Assembly (NCBI GenBank): GCA_022709365.1
Contig: JAKLIY010000018.1
Coordinates: forward strand, 16,285-80,284
Length of the DNA stretch: 64,000 nt
Origin: Pseudomonadota bacterium
GTDB lineage: Bacteria; Pseudomonadota; Gammaproteobacteria; Competibacterales; Competibacteraceae
Reading direction: 5' to 3'
Shown here: positions 19,987-28,786 of the stretch, in pieces
Numbering within the stretch: the stretch's first letter is position 1
Layout of the letters: each line of letters begins with the position of its first letter
Position numbers and translations under genes: made by a program
The notes under the pieces: generated by a model
Seen by the model: the letters and a program-made list of their open reading frames with translations, nothing else
Database searches by the model: none
Told to the model about the DNA's origin: nothing

Positions 19987-20115
19987 TCAATCGACGACCA
20001 AGCCCAGTTTCCTCATCCTTCGCCACAGGGTGGTCCGACTGACTCCAAGCAGCGTGGCAGCTCGATCGCGGTTGCCTCCGGATTTGGTCAGCGCCTCGAC
20101 AATTGATGCAAGCCG
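19987..20115 (-). pseudogene. Detached Fis-type HTH end of a sigma-54 activator
   Basis: On the minus strand the frame reads I-V-E-A-L-T-K-S-G-G-N-R-D-R-A-A and then L-L-G-V-S-R-T-T-L-W-R-R-M-R-K-L-G-L before a TGA at 19987-19989. This is the Fis-like DNA-binding helix-turn-helix that closes bacterial enhancer-binding proteins, close to the R-T-T-L-W-R-R form of PrpR-like activators. The AAA+ and sensor domains are missing, because upstream sequence turns at once into GC-rich repeats. The fragment is therefore the stump of a deleted regulator. Confidence 0.75.
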
Positions 20116-20159
20116 TCACCGCCCTGTTAGCCCGCGTGCGCCCTCCCCCTCTCCCCCAA

Positions 20160-20220
20160 CCCCTCCCCCACCGGGGGGGAGGGGAGCAAAAACACCTCCC
20201 TCTCCCCTCGTAGGAGAGGG
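20160..20220. repeat. Two adjacent CT-rich/GA-rich hairpins
   Basis: CCCCTCCCCC at 20160-20169 pairs perfectly with GGGGGAGGGG at 20175-20184. CCCTCTCC at 20198-20205 pairs with GGAGAGGG at 20213-20220. This hairpin type recurs at 4874, 38489 and 55174 in non-coding positions and at the 3' end of the first Uma2 gene, so it is a dispersed element rather than a single terminator. Confidence 0.6.
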
Positions 20221-20346
20221 CCGGGGAGAGGGGAATTCCGTAACCTCGCCGCCGATCCCGATCCGCGCGGTATGGACCTGATCGCCGATGCGGTCGAGAT
20301 CATCAATGAACCGATCCAGTAGCCCCGTAGAGAACGGATCGGGTTA

Positions 20347-20372
20347 TCGGGCAACGCTGCGCTTTTGCCCGA
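20347..20372. repeat. Hairpin repeat TCGGGCA...TGCCCGA
   Basis: Seven-base perfect arms enclose ACGCTGCGCTTT. Such GGGCAACGC/TTTTGCCCGA hairpins are typical of dispersed intergenic palindromes in proteobacteria. It lies directly upstream of the amidohydrolase remnant. Confidence 0.5.
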
Positions 20373-20429
20373 CCTACAAGACTACAAGACTAAAACACCC
20401 GGGCCGTCACGATCCGCCGCCCGCCAAGT

Positions 20430-21173
20430 CAAGCGCCCAAGCTCCCGCTGGAAGATCAGGTCAACTCCACCCGGCATTTCATGCGCGAGCTGAATCGCCT
20501 CGGCATCACCTCGGTGATTGACGCCGGTGGCGGCGGGCAGAACTACCCCGAGAATTACACTGTCATCCAGCGCCTGCACCAAGACCGGCAGATGATCGTG
20601 CGCGTGGCCTACAACCTGTTCGCCCAAAAAGCCGGGGAAGAGCTGGACAGTTTCCGGCGTTGGACCGAGATGACGACCCCAAGGGCTGGCGATGCGCAAC
20701 TACGCATGAACGGCGGTGGAGAAAATCTGACCTGGTCCGCCGGCGACTTCGAGAATTTCCTGGAGTCGCGCCCGGAATTCGCCCCCACCATGGAACGCGA
20801 GTTGGAACCGATTGTTGAGTTGCTGGTGGAAAAGCGCTGGCCCTTCCGCCTCCACGCCACTTATGACGAGAGCATCCATCGTTTCCTGACCGTGTTCGAG
20901 CGCGTCAACGGGTGCCGGCCGTTTGCCACCCGCTTCATCATCGGCCACGCGGAAACGATCTCCGAACCCAATATCGAGCGCATCAAGGCTCTGGGTGGCG
21001 GCATCGCCATCCAGCACCGCATGGCGTTCCAAGGAGAGCATTTCGTCGAGCATTACGGCACCAAGGCGGCCGAGGCGACGCCGCCAGTGAGCAAGATGCT
21101 GGCGCTGGGCGTGCCGGTCGGAGCGGGCACCGACGCCACTCGCGTAGCCTCCTACAACCCCTGGGTGTGTTGA
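20430..21173 (+). pseudogene. Truncated YtcJ-like amidohydrolase
   Basis: About 245 codons of an amidohydrolase-3 (YtcJ-like) enzyme. The frame enters without a start codon at about P-K-L-P-L-E-D-Q-V, then shows L-G-I-T-S-V-I-D-A-G-G-G, the metal-ligand type segment R-L-H-A-T-Y-D-E-S-I, F-I-I-G-H-A-E-T and G-A-G-T-D-A-T-R. The N-terminal HxH metal site is missing. At the C-terminus the frame stops at 21171-21173 just where the transposase homology begins. An ATG at 20481 could start a 230-residue product, but it would lack essential domain parts. The likely cause is insertion of an IS982-type element followed by deletion. Confidence 0.85.
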
Positions 21174-21694
21174 CCCGCGTTCCTCAATGCCGGTGGTTTC
21201 CTGATGCAGCGGATTTCGGTTATTGCACGGCAAAAAAGCAGTATTATTATGGGCTTCACGGTCATCGGATGATCACGGTTAACGGCGTGATCACCGCTTG
21301 GACGGTGACGCCGACCGCCGGTGATGAACGCGCGGCGCTGCGGGATTTGACTGAGGGCGTTCAGGGCCTAGTGATGGGTGGCAAAGGTTACATTAGTGCC
21401 TTTCTTCAGGCGGAGTGGGCGACCGTCGGCATCGATCGGCAAACCCCGTTGCGAGCGAATATGACCGAGACCCGCCCCCCAAACGGGGTTCGGCGATGGA
21501 CCAGAACCCGCCGCCTCGTGGAAACCGGGATTGGCCAACTCACGGAGCGGTTTCATTTTGAAAAAATCCGGGCACGGGATCGGTGGCACTTGACGAGCCG
21601 GATCGCACGGAAGGTGTTGGCTCACACCCTGGGTATTTTTATGAACCGGCTACTCGGCCGCTCAGACCTCCAGTTTGAGGGGCTGATCGCCTGA
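21170..21694 (+). mobile_element. IS982-family transposase remnant
   Basis: A frame of about 174 codons matches the C-terminal two thirds of IS982 transposases: A-D-F-G-Y-C-T-A-K-K-Q-Y-Y-Y-G, T-P-T-A-G-D-E-R and R-R-L-V-E-T-G-I-G-Q-L-T-E-R-F-H, with the terminal L-L-G-R-S-D-L-Q-F-E-G-L. The catalytic glutamate region (E-T-x-I-G-Q-L) is present but the N-terminal part and the left inverted repeat are missing. No right terminal repeat could be recognised. The remnant abuts the truncated amidohydrolase and cannot transpose on its own. Confidence 0.85.
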
Positions 21695-21954
21695 AAAGTC
21701 GAACATCGCGTTTGATAAGTTTGGTCGTCTTCCAGAGCCGGCATCCGCCTTGCCACGCGAAGACAAAATCGCCTACTCGGGCAACATGCAGCAGGTCTTC
21801 TGCTATACATGAACCCTTAACTTAAACTTCGGTGATTTTGGTCTTGACAATGGGGTCCATCATAGATTTCCCTCAATGGTAGCTTTTGGCTGGCCCTTTC
21901 ATTAGGCTATGCGGCGCTGTCTTCCTCCTTATCCAAGCTTTGGAGATCTCCTGT

Positions 21955-22284
21955 ATGAACCGTTCGGTCATCACTGCCGCTCTGTGCCTGTCCGCCGCCT
22001 TGTTCGCCTCATCGACCGCGCTGGCCAAGAAAAGCCAGCCACAGAACATCGACTTCGGGGCGATCACCTGCAATGAGTTCATGCAGGAACTCGCGAAAGG
22101 CTCCTCTGAAGACGCGGGGGTGGTGTTCATGTGGATCGATGGCTATTTGAGCGGCGTTTCCGGGGATAAGGTGCTGAGCTGGAAGAATCTGGAAAAATTC
22201 AGCACTGATCTGGTGGCTTATTGCAGCAGCAAGCCCAATGCCAAGGTGCTGGACGCCGCCGAGGAAGTCGGCATTTCCGAGTGA
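21955..22284 (+). CDS. HdeA/HdeB-like periplasmic protein
   Basis: A 109-residue exported protein. The signal peptide ends at about S-T-A-L-A (residue 24). The mature part has I-T-C-N-E-F-M-Q near residue 39, F-M-W-I-D-G-Y-L-S-G near 60 and a second cysteine at 90. These are the two cysteines and the aromatic W-x-x-G-Y motif of the HdeA family of acid-activated chaperones. Chaperone activity is inferred from the family only. The ATG at 21955 has GGAGAT upstream at about 6 bases; the longer frame from 21886 would destroy the signal peptide. It lies 6 bases before pyrF. Confidence 0.8.
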   Translation: MNRSVITAALCLSAALFASSTALAKKSQPQNIDFGAITCNEFMQELAKGSSEDAGVVFMWIDGYLSGVSGDKVLSWKNLEKFSTDLVAYCSSKPNAKVLDAAEEVGISE

Positions 22285-22290
22285 TGCGTC

Positions 22291-23028
22291 ATGACCTCAT
22301 CCTCACTGCTTTCGACCAAACCGATTCCCCCGGCTGAACGCCTGATTTTCGCCTTGGACGTACCCAACCCGGTGACCGCCCGGGAGTTAGTGGCGACGCT
22401 GGGCGACGCGGTGTGCTTCTACAAGATTGGCCTGGAACTGTTCATGGCGGGCGGTTATTTCGAATTGATCGAATGGCTGCGCACCCGTGGCAAGAAGGTC
22501 TTTGTCGATCTCAAGTTCTTCGATGTACCGGAAACGGTTCGCTCCGCCGTGCGCCAGCTTCAACCCTATGGCGCTACGTTCACCACAGTGCATGGCAACG
22601 ACGCCATCCTGCGGGCGGCAGTGGCGGCCGCTCAGGAGACCGGCGGCGATCTGGGCATCCTGGCGGTCACCGCGCTCACCAGTCTCGATCAGGCTGACCT
22701 CACCGATCTGGGCTTCGCCTGCGATCCCAAAACCCTGGTGCTGTCACGGGCGCGCCGGGCGCTGGAGATCGGTTGTCGCGGCGTCATCTCCTCGGGGTTG
22801 GAGGCCGCTGATTTGCGGGAGAGTCTGGGCGAGAAGTTGCTGATCATCACCCCCGGCATCCGGCCGGTGTTGAACCGACCGGCGGATGATCAGAAGCGTA
22901 CTCTGGATGTCGAGGACGCTTTTTTAAACGGCGCCGATTATATCGTGGTCGGTCGACCGATTCGCCAGGCGGCGGATCCCCGGATAGCGGCGGCGGCGAT
23001 TCAGGAGCGGATTGCCCGGTTGTTTTGA
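22291..23028 (+). CDS. pyrF: Orotidine 5'-phosphate decarboxylase
   Basis: A 245-residue enzyme that decarboxylates OMP to UMP in pyrimidine synthesis. It has the barrel's first strand L-I-F-A-L-D-V-P near residue 18, the catalytic D-x-K-x-x-D array (D73, K75, D78 in V-D-L-K-F-F-D-V-P), and the phosphate-binding I-T-P-G-I-R-P and Y-I-V-V-G-R-P-I near the end. All catalytic residues are intact, although Phe replaces the common His in D-L-K-x-H-D. It starts 6 bases after the HdeA-like gene, so the two may be co-transcribed. Confidence 0.96.
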   Translation: MTSSSLLSTKPIPPAERLIFALDVPNPVTARELVATLGDAVCFYKIGLELFMAGGYFELIEWLRTRGKKVFVDLKFFDVPETVRSAVRQLQPYGATFTTVHGNDAILRAAVAAAQETGGDLGILAVTALTSLDQADLTDLGFACDPKTLVLSRARRALEIGCRGVISSGLEAADLRESLGEKLLIITPGIRPVLNRPADDQKRTLDVEDAFLNGADYIVVGRPIRQAADPRIAAAAIQERIARLF

Positions 23029-23082
23029 AGGGGTCGCCGGGAGATCGGGAATAGCGTAGCGAACTCCCGACCCCCGAAGTTC

Positions 23083-23643
23083 TTAAGCGGCTTCCGGTTC
23101 ATCCTTCAGCGATTTGGCTAATTCAATATCGGCATAGGCATGTTCCCGATACTCCGGGTCGCCGACGATTTTGGTAATACGGTCGTAATTCAGCGCTACC
23201 CAGAAACGCAGCGCGGGCCAGTTGCGCAGACCGACGGTAGCCCGTATTTCCCGATAGCCGGCTCTCGCAGCCCGCCTTTCGAGTTCCGCCATGACTTCCC
23301 GGCCGATGCCCCGCCGTTGCCAGCGCGGGCGCAGGAAAAAGTGGCTAATGTAGAGCGTTTCCGTGGTGGGATGGCCACGATAGACGCTTAACAACCCCAC
23401 CAACTCATCGTCGCTCCGATTCCGGATGAGAAAGCTGTTTTCATGAGCCGAGTGGCCGTTCGGTGGCAGGCGGTCGTGACGCAGTACGCTCAGGGCGAGG
23501 CGCTCCAGGTCGCGCTCCGGTCCAAGCAGTGGAAACACGGCGCGATTCTCGGCCAGAACAGTGGCGACGACCGGCAAATCGTTTTCCCGGGCTTCCAGGA
23601 GCCGGCAGCGGCCCATTTCCCAGATTGAGGCGAGAAGGTTCAT
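23083..23643 (-). CDS. GNAT family N-acetyltransferase
   Basis: A 186-residue acetyltransferase. The acyl-CoA binding motif R-P-R-W-Q-R-R-G-I-G-R-E-V (Q/R-x-x-G-x-G/A type) lies near residue 108 and is followed by R-A-T-V-G-L-R-N-W-P-A-L-R-F-W, the usual beta-bulge and helix. The substrate is unknown. The ATG at 23643 is chosen; a longer frame runs to a TTG at 23712 with no supporting ribosome site. It is convergent with pyrF and divergent from murI. Confidence 0.85.
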   Translation of the reverse strand: MNLLASIWEMGRCRLLEARENDLPVVATVLAENRAVFPLLGPERDLERLALSVLRHDRLPPNGHSAHENSFLIRNRSDDELVGLLSVYRGHPTTETLYISHFFLRPRWQRRGIGREVMAELERRAARAGYREIRATVGLRNWPALRFWVALNYDRITKIVGDPEYREHAYADIELAKSLKDEPEAA

Positions 23644-23795
23644 GTTCAATGAGACTCTGTGATGGAGCCGGTCCACGTCGCTGGAGCGGGCCGGAAGAGG
23701 ATGAATTGGCAAAATGACGGGGGTGCCACGGCGTGTTTTACAATTATTAATTTTCGATATGTTAACCGGTAAAGCCTGATGCAGGTCAATGGCGA

Positions 23796-24677
23796 ATGAG
23801 CAGTGATCAACCAGTCGGCGTGTTTGACTCCGGGGTAGGCGGCCTGTCGGTGTTTCAACGGATTCGCGCCAACCTGCCGTATGAGCGCCTGCTGTATGTG
23901 GCGGATTCGGGTCATGCGCCCTATGGCAATAAACCTGCCGGGTTCATTGTGCAGCGTTCGTTGGCGATCACCGAGTTTCTGCTGGAACAGGGCGCTAAAG
24001 CCGTGGTGGCGGCCTGCAACACCGCAACGGCGGCGGCTATCGTCCCGTTGCGAGCGCATTTTGACATTCCCATCATCGGCATTGAACCGGCGGTCAAGCC
24101 CGCCGTTGCCATGACCCGCTCCGGGGTCGTCGGGATTTTGGCGACCGGTAACACCGTGCGCAGCGACAAGTTCGCCCATTTGCTCGACCAGCATGGTCAT
24201 CGGGCGCGGGTGCTGGTGCAGCCCTGCCCCGGATTGGCGGATTGCGTCGAACAGGGAGATTTGAACGGTTCCCGTCCTCGCGCTCTGTTGGAGCGTTATC
24301 TGATGCCGTTGCTGAGCGCTGGCGCCGATACCCTGGTGCTGGGGTGTACGCATTATCCGTTTCTGACGCCATTGATTCAGGAATTAATGGGACCCGAAGT
24401 TGCGATCCTTGATCCGAGTCCAGCCGTCGCTCGACACCTGCGTCACCGCTTGGCCGTCGGGGGACTGCTGGCCGATCACAACGCGAACGGCGGCGAACGC
24501 TATTTCACCAGCGGCGAACTGGAACCTACTGCTGGCGTGATGGCTCGATTGTTGACTGAGTCGGTGAATCTGGAAGTTCTGCCCGAACGTTTCCGGTCTG
24601 CTGAAGCGCTCCCCGCGTCATCCCTTTCCCGCCTGCAGAACGATCCAGTGGCAACGTCTCAATCAATACTGGCGTAA
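23796..24677 (+). CDS. murI: Glutamate racemase
   Basis: A 293-residue enzyme making D-glutamate for peptidoglycan. It shows F-D-S-G-V-G-G-L near residue 10, the two catalytic cysteines in A-A-C-N-T-A (Cys74) and L-G-C-T-H-Y-P (Cys184), and Y-V-A-D-S-G-H-A-P-Y-G. It is slightly longer than usual because of a C-terminal tail, whose last 19 bases overlap the convergent Uma2 gene. Confidence 0.96.
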   Translation: MSSDQPVGVFDSGVGGLSVFQRIRANLPYERLLYVADSGHAPYGNKPAGFIVQRSLAITEFLLEQGAKAVVAACNTATAAAIVPLRAHFDIPIIGIEPAVKPAVAMTRSGVVGILATGNTVRSDKFAHLLDQHGHRARVLVQPCPGLADCVEQGDLNGSRPRALLERYLMPLLSAGADTLVLGCTHYPFLTPLIQELMGPEVAILDPSPAVARHLRHRLAVGGLLADHNANGGERYFTSGELEPTAGVMARLLTESVNLEVLPERFRSAEALPASSLSRLQNDPVATSQSILA

Positions 24678-25210
24678 AGTTCATCGATATCCAGTGAAAA
24701 ATCCACGGAGCGCAACTCCACCCGTCCGCTAATATGAATGCCTGCCTGCCAATCCTCGGCCCGCTGGTAGATTTCGATATGCCGGGTTTCCTGCGAGACC
24801 AGCACATATTCCTCCAGGCTTTCAATCTGCTGATAGGCCAGGCGCTTCTTGAAGCGATCTTTGCGGGAGGTTGAGTTGGACAGGACTTCAATAATGAGTT
24901 TGGGATTATGGCAAAGCACCCCATCATTTTCCTGCCGGTCACAACTGACTACTACATCCGGGTAAAAGACATTTTGGGCAACCTGGACTTTTAAATCCGA
25001 TGTGAACACCCGGCACGGCGTACCTTTTAGATGGTTCAGCAAGGCGGCGCCCAATTGCAAAATTAGCGATGCATGGGCGACCGTACCGCCGGTCATGGCG
25101 ATGATTTGCCCGTTCAACCATTCATGCTTGGTGTCCTGCTGGTTTTCCCATTCGATAAATTCGTCAACGCTCAGATCACTGGAATACAGGGTTTTAGCAA
25201 GTGCGCTCAT
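24659..25210 (-). CDS. Uma2 family (DUF820) restriction-endonuclease-like protein
   Basis: A 183-residue Uma2 protein: H-E-W-L-N-G-Q-I near residue 29, then F-Y-P-D-V-V-V-S-C and P-K-L-I-I-E-V-L-S-N-S-T around 82-113, with the metal-binding D and E in place, and E-E-Y-V-L-V-S near 130. It is diverged from the copy at 5304 and probably belongs to a different subgroup. Like that copy, its 3' end overlaps a convergent gene, here murI. The function of the family is not established; nuclease activity is predicted from the fold. Confidence 0.88.
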   Translation of the reverse strand: MSALAKTLYSSDLSVDEFIEWENQQDTKHEWLNGQIIAMTGGTVAHASLILQLGAALLNHLKGTPCRVFTSDLKVQVAQNVFYPDVVVSCDRQENDGVLCHNPKLIIEVLSNSTSRKDRFKKRLAYQQIESLEEYVLVSQETRHIEIYQRAEDWQAGIHISGRVELRSVDFSLDIDELYASID

Positions 25211-25261
25211 GGTCTTATTCCTCGGTGAAACAGTGGATGGGCGGAAAGCCGTCCCAAACGA

Positions 25262-25699
25262 TTAGTCAGCCTCTTCGGTTGAGGCGATGAAGACGCCGTC
25301 CACTTCGTTGATGTGATAGCGATGCGGCCTGCTGGCAACCGGTAGGTCGTTCTCGCGCAATCCGGACTTTTCCAGCATATGGGCGCGCATAACCGGATCG
25401 CTCAGCGTACCCTCCTGATGTTCGACCCATTCCTGGATACACGGATCCTGAAGCTGAAAGATATGAATCTCCCGATGACCGCGCTCCAACGCAGCGTAGA
25501 CGGGCGGATCACCAAACTCGATCAGTTTGGTATAGCCCATACCCTCATACATATGGGTAGTTTGCCTGACGCTGGACAGGACTTTGCCATTTCCTTCGAA
25601 ATCGGGGCCATGCTCGAAACGGTTACCCTTTTCCATGAGGTGACGGCGAACCGCTTTCAGCGCTTCATCAAAGCAACGGGTTTGTTGAGTATCGCTCAC
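25262..25699 (-). CDS. Conserved hypothetical protein, paralogue of the gene at 28787
   Basis: A 145-residue soluble protein starting with GTG, with GAGGAG ten bases upstream. Conserved blocks shared with the 28787 gene are R-R-H-L-M-E-K-G-x-R-F-E, M-Y-E-G-M-G-Y-T-K, G-D-P-P-V-Y-A, I-H-I-F-Q-L-Q-D-P and L-P-V-A-S-R-P. No catalytic motif or signal peptide is visible. It lies divergent to the MmeI-like gene, with its paralogue at the other end of that gene. I do not recognise the family, and a link to restriction is only suggested by position. Confidence 0.7.
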   Translation of the reverse strand: MSDTQQTRCFDEALKAVRRHLMEKGNRFEHGPDFEGNGKVLSSVRQTTHMYEGMGYTKLIEFGDPPVYAALERGHREIHIFQLQDPCIQEWVEHQEGTLSDPVMRAHMLEKSGLRENDLPVASRPHRYHINEVDGVFIASTEEAD

Positions 25700-25880
25700 G
25701 AAATCCGGTCTCCTCGTGATGATGTTGAATACGGCAAAGGGAACAACATGTCCGGCGAATTTGCAACGAAAGGATTATGATTTTCTCTGACTGTAATGTG
25801 AATCGCATTCACTCAGAACGCCCTCTGGAGGAAGTGTTCATGGCAAACCCGGCCAGGGGGAGAAAGAAGGTACAGTATTC

Positions 25881-28682
25881 ATGCCCCTGTCATGGAACGA
25901 GATCAAAGATCGCGCCCTGCAATTTTCCCAACACTGGGTGGACGAGACGTCCGAGCACGCCGAAGCTAAAACCTTTTGGGATGAGTTTTTCCAAGTCTTT
26001 GGCGTGTCGCGCCGGCGGGTGGCGACCTTTGAAACGAAGGTCAAAAAGATCGATGGCCGGGATGGCTATGTGGATCTGTTGTGGCGCGGCATCCTGTTGA
26101 TTGAACACAAATCGCGGGGCAAGGATTTAGACCGGGCCTTTGCTCAGGCCAAGGACTACTTTCCCGGCATTCAGGACCGGGACTTGCCGCGCTATCTTCT
26201 GGTGTCCGATTTCGCCCGCTTCCGGTTGTATGACCTGGAGCAGGGCGAATCCCATGAATTTCCGCTGGCCGCGCTGTATCAAAATGTCCGGCTGTTCGGC
26301 TTTATCGCCGGTTATCAGACGACTACCGCTCAGGAACAGGACCCGGTCAATATCCAGGCCGCCGAGCGGATGGGCCGGTTGCATGATCAGCTCAAGGCCA
26401 TCGGTTATGGCGGCCATGAGCTGGAGGTGTATCTGGTTCGTCTGCTGTTCTGCCTGTTTGCCGAGGACACCAGTATCTTCGAGCGCCGCCAGTTTCAGGA
26501 TTTGATCGAACAGCGCACGGCGGAAGATGGACAGGATTTGGCGCATTGGCTCGCGGATTTGTTTCAGGCGCTGGATACGCCGGTGGAAAAGCGTTTGAAG
26601 ATGCTCGATGAGCAATTGGCGGCGTTTCCCTATGTGAATGGCCGTTTGTTTGCAGAGCGCTTGTCCATCGCCGCGTTTAATGCCGGGATGCGCCAGCTTT
26701 TGCTGGAAGCGTGCGCGCTGGACTGGAGCCGGATTTCCCCGGCGATCTTCGGCAGCCTGTTTCAGTCGGTGATGGATGCGACATTGCGCCGCCATTTAGG
26801 CGCGCATTACACCACGGAAAAGAACATTCTCAAGTTGATTGGGCCGCTGTTTCTTGATGAGTGGCGAGCCGAGTTTGCACGGGTGAAGCAACAGCCCAAA
26901 CGGTTGGCGGAGTTTCATCAACGGTTGGCGCAATTGAAATTCCTCGACCCAGCGTGTGGGTGCGGTAATTTTCTGGTGATCGCCTACCGGGAATTGCGCG
27001 AACTGGAATTGGACGTGTTGCGCGTGCTCTATAAAAATCAGCGCACCGCGTCGCTGGACGTGGCGCAGTTCAACATTCTGTGCGACGTGGATCAGTTTTA
27101 CGGGATCGAAATTGCGGAGTTTCCGGCACAGATTGCCCAGACGGCGCTCTGGTTGATGGATCATCAGATGAATCTGCGGGTGTCGGAGGAGTTTGGCCGC
27201 TATTTTGTCCGGTTGCCGTTGCGGAAATCGGCGACGATCGTTCATGGCAATGCGCTGCGGATGGATTGGCGGGAGATCGTGAAGCCTGCCGAACTCAGCT
27301 ACATTCTGGGCAATCCGCCGTTTGTGGGGAAGAAGGAGCAGTCTGCCGCGCAAAAGCAGGACATGACGCGGATTTTTACCGATACGTCGAGCGCGGGCGT
27401 CCTGGATTATGTGGCGGCCTGGTATCGCAAGGCGGCGGATTACATGGCGGACCATCCGGCGATCAAAGCCGCTTTTGTATCCACCAATTCCATCACGCAG
27501 GGCGAGCAGGTCGGCGTACTGTGGGCCGATTTGCTGAAACGCGGCGTGAAAATCCATTTTGCCCATCGCACGTTTCAATGGTCGAGCGAGGCGCGGGGTA
27601 AGGCAGCGGTGCATTGCGTGATCATCGGATTTGCCTTGCGGGATACGCCGGACAAACGGTTGTTTGATTATGAAACACCCCATTCCGAGCCGCAGGAAAT
27701 CAAAACTACCGCCGTTAATCCTTATCTGATTGATGCCCCTGATGTTCTTCTCACCAAACGCATGTCCCCGCTTGGCGATGCGCCGAAAATGGATTTTGGC
27801 AGCAAGGCAGCGGACTTTGGCCACCTGACCCTTTCAGAAGAAGACCGAACGGACTTGCTGCAACAACATCCCAGCGCGGCATCCTGGGTGCGCCCTTTTA
27901 TCGGGTCGGAAGAATTCATCAATGGCTCCCGTCGTTATTGCCTCTGGTTGAAAGGCATTTCCGCCAGCGAGCTTCGCTCCTATCCGTGGATCATGCGCCG
28001 TATCGAGGAAGTTCGTTCTGCGAGGATTAAAAGCAATAAAAAGCAAACAAACGAATGGGCCAAGTTCCCAACTCTGTTTATTGAAGACCGGCAACCCACA
28101 ACTGATTATCTGCTGATTCCTAAAGTGAGTTCCGAGAGAAGAGAATATGTGCCTCTTGGATTCTGTCAGGCACACTTGATCGTAAACCCATCGGTGCTGG
28201 TCGTGCCAGACGCGACGCTCTTTCATTTCGGTGTCTTGCAGTCAGCCATGCATATGGCCTGGATGCGCTATACAGCAGGAAGGATGAAAAGCGATTACCA
28301 GTACTCCAACACGATTGTTTACAACAACTTCCCCTGGCCGCAAACTCTTGCTGATCCACAAAAACAGGCCATTGAAGACGCAGCGCAAGCCGTGCTGGAC
28401 GCCCGAACCCGGTTCCCGGATTCGTCGTTAGCGGACCTTTACGACCCGTTAACCATGCCCCCGGCATTAACCCAAGCGCATCAAAAACTGGATGCAGCGG
28501 TCGATACGGCCTATGCCAAACGGAAATTCAACGGCGACAGCGAACGAGTCACCTTCCTGTTCGCGCTTTACCAACAACTCATCAGCCCGCTGGCCGCACT
28601 CGCTACCAAACCGACGCGGCAGCGCAAGTCTCACAGCGATCCGGTTAAGAAGACTAAATCTTTCCGATCACCGACTGTATAA
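25881..28682 (+). CDS. Type IIL (MmeI-like) restriction endonuclease-methyltransferase fusion
   Basis: A 933-residue single-chain restriction-modification enzyme. The N-terminal nuclease part has a PD-(D/E)xK site, D65 in G-Y-V-D-L-L-W and E75-x-K77 in L-I-E-H-K-S-R-G-K. A helical connector follows to about 310. The adenine methyltransferase core carries motif I (L-D-P-A-C-G-C-G-N-F, 355-364) and motif IV (G-N-P-P-F, 477-481). The C-terminal third is the target recognition region, with W-V-R-P-F-I-G-S-E-E-F and S-D-Y-Q-Y-S-N-T-I. All catalytic residues appear intact. Such enzymes cut at a distance from an asymmetric site and methylate one strand for protection, so no separate methylase is needed. 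The recognition site cannot be predicted by eye. Confidence 0.92.
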   Translation: MPLSWNEIKDRALQFSQHWVDETSEHAEAKTFWDEFFQVFGVSRRRVATFETKVKKIDGRDGYVDLLWRGILLIEHKSRGKDLDRAFAQAKDYFPGIQDRDLPRYLLVSDFARFRLYDLEQGESHEFPLAALYQNVRLFGFIAGYQTTTAQEQDPVNIQAAERMGRLHDQLKAIGYGGHELEVYLVRLLFCLFAEDTSIFERRQFQDLIEQRTAEDGQDLAHWLADLFQALDTPVEKRLKMLDEQLAAFPYVNGRLFAERLSIAAFNAGMRQLLLEACALDWSRISPAIFGSLFQSVMDATLRRHLGAHYTTEKNILKLIGPLFLDEWRAEFARVKQQPKRLAEFHQRLAQLKFLDPACGCGNFLVIAYRELRELELDVLRVLYKNQRTASLDVAQFNILCDVDQFYGIEIAEFPAQIAQTALWLMDHQMNLRVSEEFGRYFVRLPLRKSATIVHGNALRMDWREIVKPAELSYILGNPPFVGKKEQSAAQKQDMTRIFTDTSSAGVLDYVAAWYRKAADYMADHPAIKAAFVSTNSITQGEQVGVLWADLLKRGVKIHFAHRTFQWSSEARGKAAVHCVIIGFALRDTPDKRLFDYETPHSEPQEIKTTAVNPYLIDAPDVLLTKRMSPLGDAPKMDFGSKAADFGHLTLSEEDRTDLLQQHPSAASWVRPFIGSEEFINGSRRYCLWLKGISASELRSYPWIMRRIEEVRSARIKSNKKQTNEWAKFPTLFIEDRQPTTDYLLIPKVSSERREYVPLGFCQAHLIVNPSVLVVPDATLFHFGVLQSAMHMAWMRYTAGRMKSDYQYSNTIVYNNFPWPQTLADPQKQAIEDAAQAVLDARTRFPDSSLADLYDPLTMPPALTQAHQKLDAAVDTAYAKRKFNGDSERVTFLFALYQQLISPLAALATKPTRQRKSHSDPVKKTKSFRSPTV

Positions 28683-28786
28683 GCGAGAATAGACCCGCGT
28701 GGTGATCAATGACATGCCCATGCCACAACCCATAGGGCGCCTATGTCTATGAGCACGATCCCTTTCCCACCCTGCGAGGATTTTCC

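Larger units (their letters stand above)
19810..20426. other. Gene-poor, repeat-bearing region
   Basis: Some 600 bases without an intact gene. It holds the HTH tail at 19987-20115, two CT/GA-rich hairpins at 20160-20220, an unassigned plus-strand frame ending at 20322 (reading D-P-R-G-M-D-L-I-A-D-A-V-E-I, perhaps the end of another lost gene) and a hairpin repeat at 20347-20372. Confidence 0.6.

Noticed and set aside
21844..21849. TTGACA hexamer before the HdeA-like gene
   Set aside because: No -10 box at a suitable spacing, so no promoter is called.
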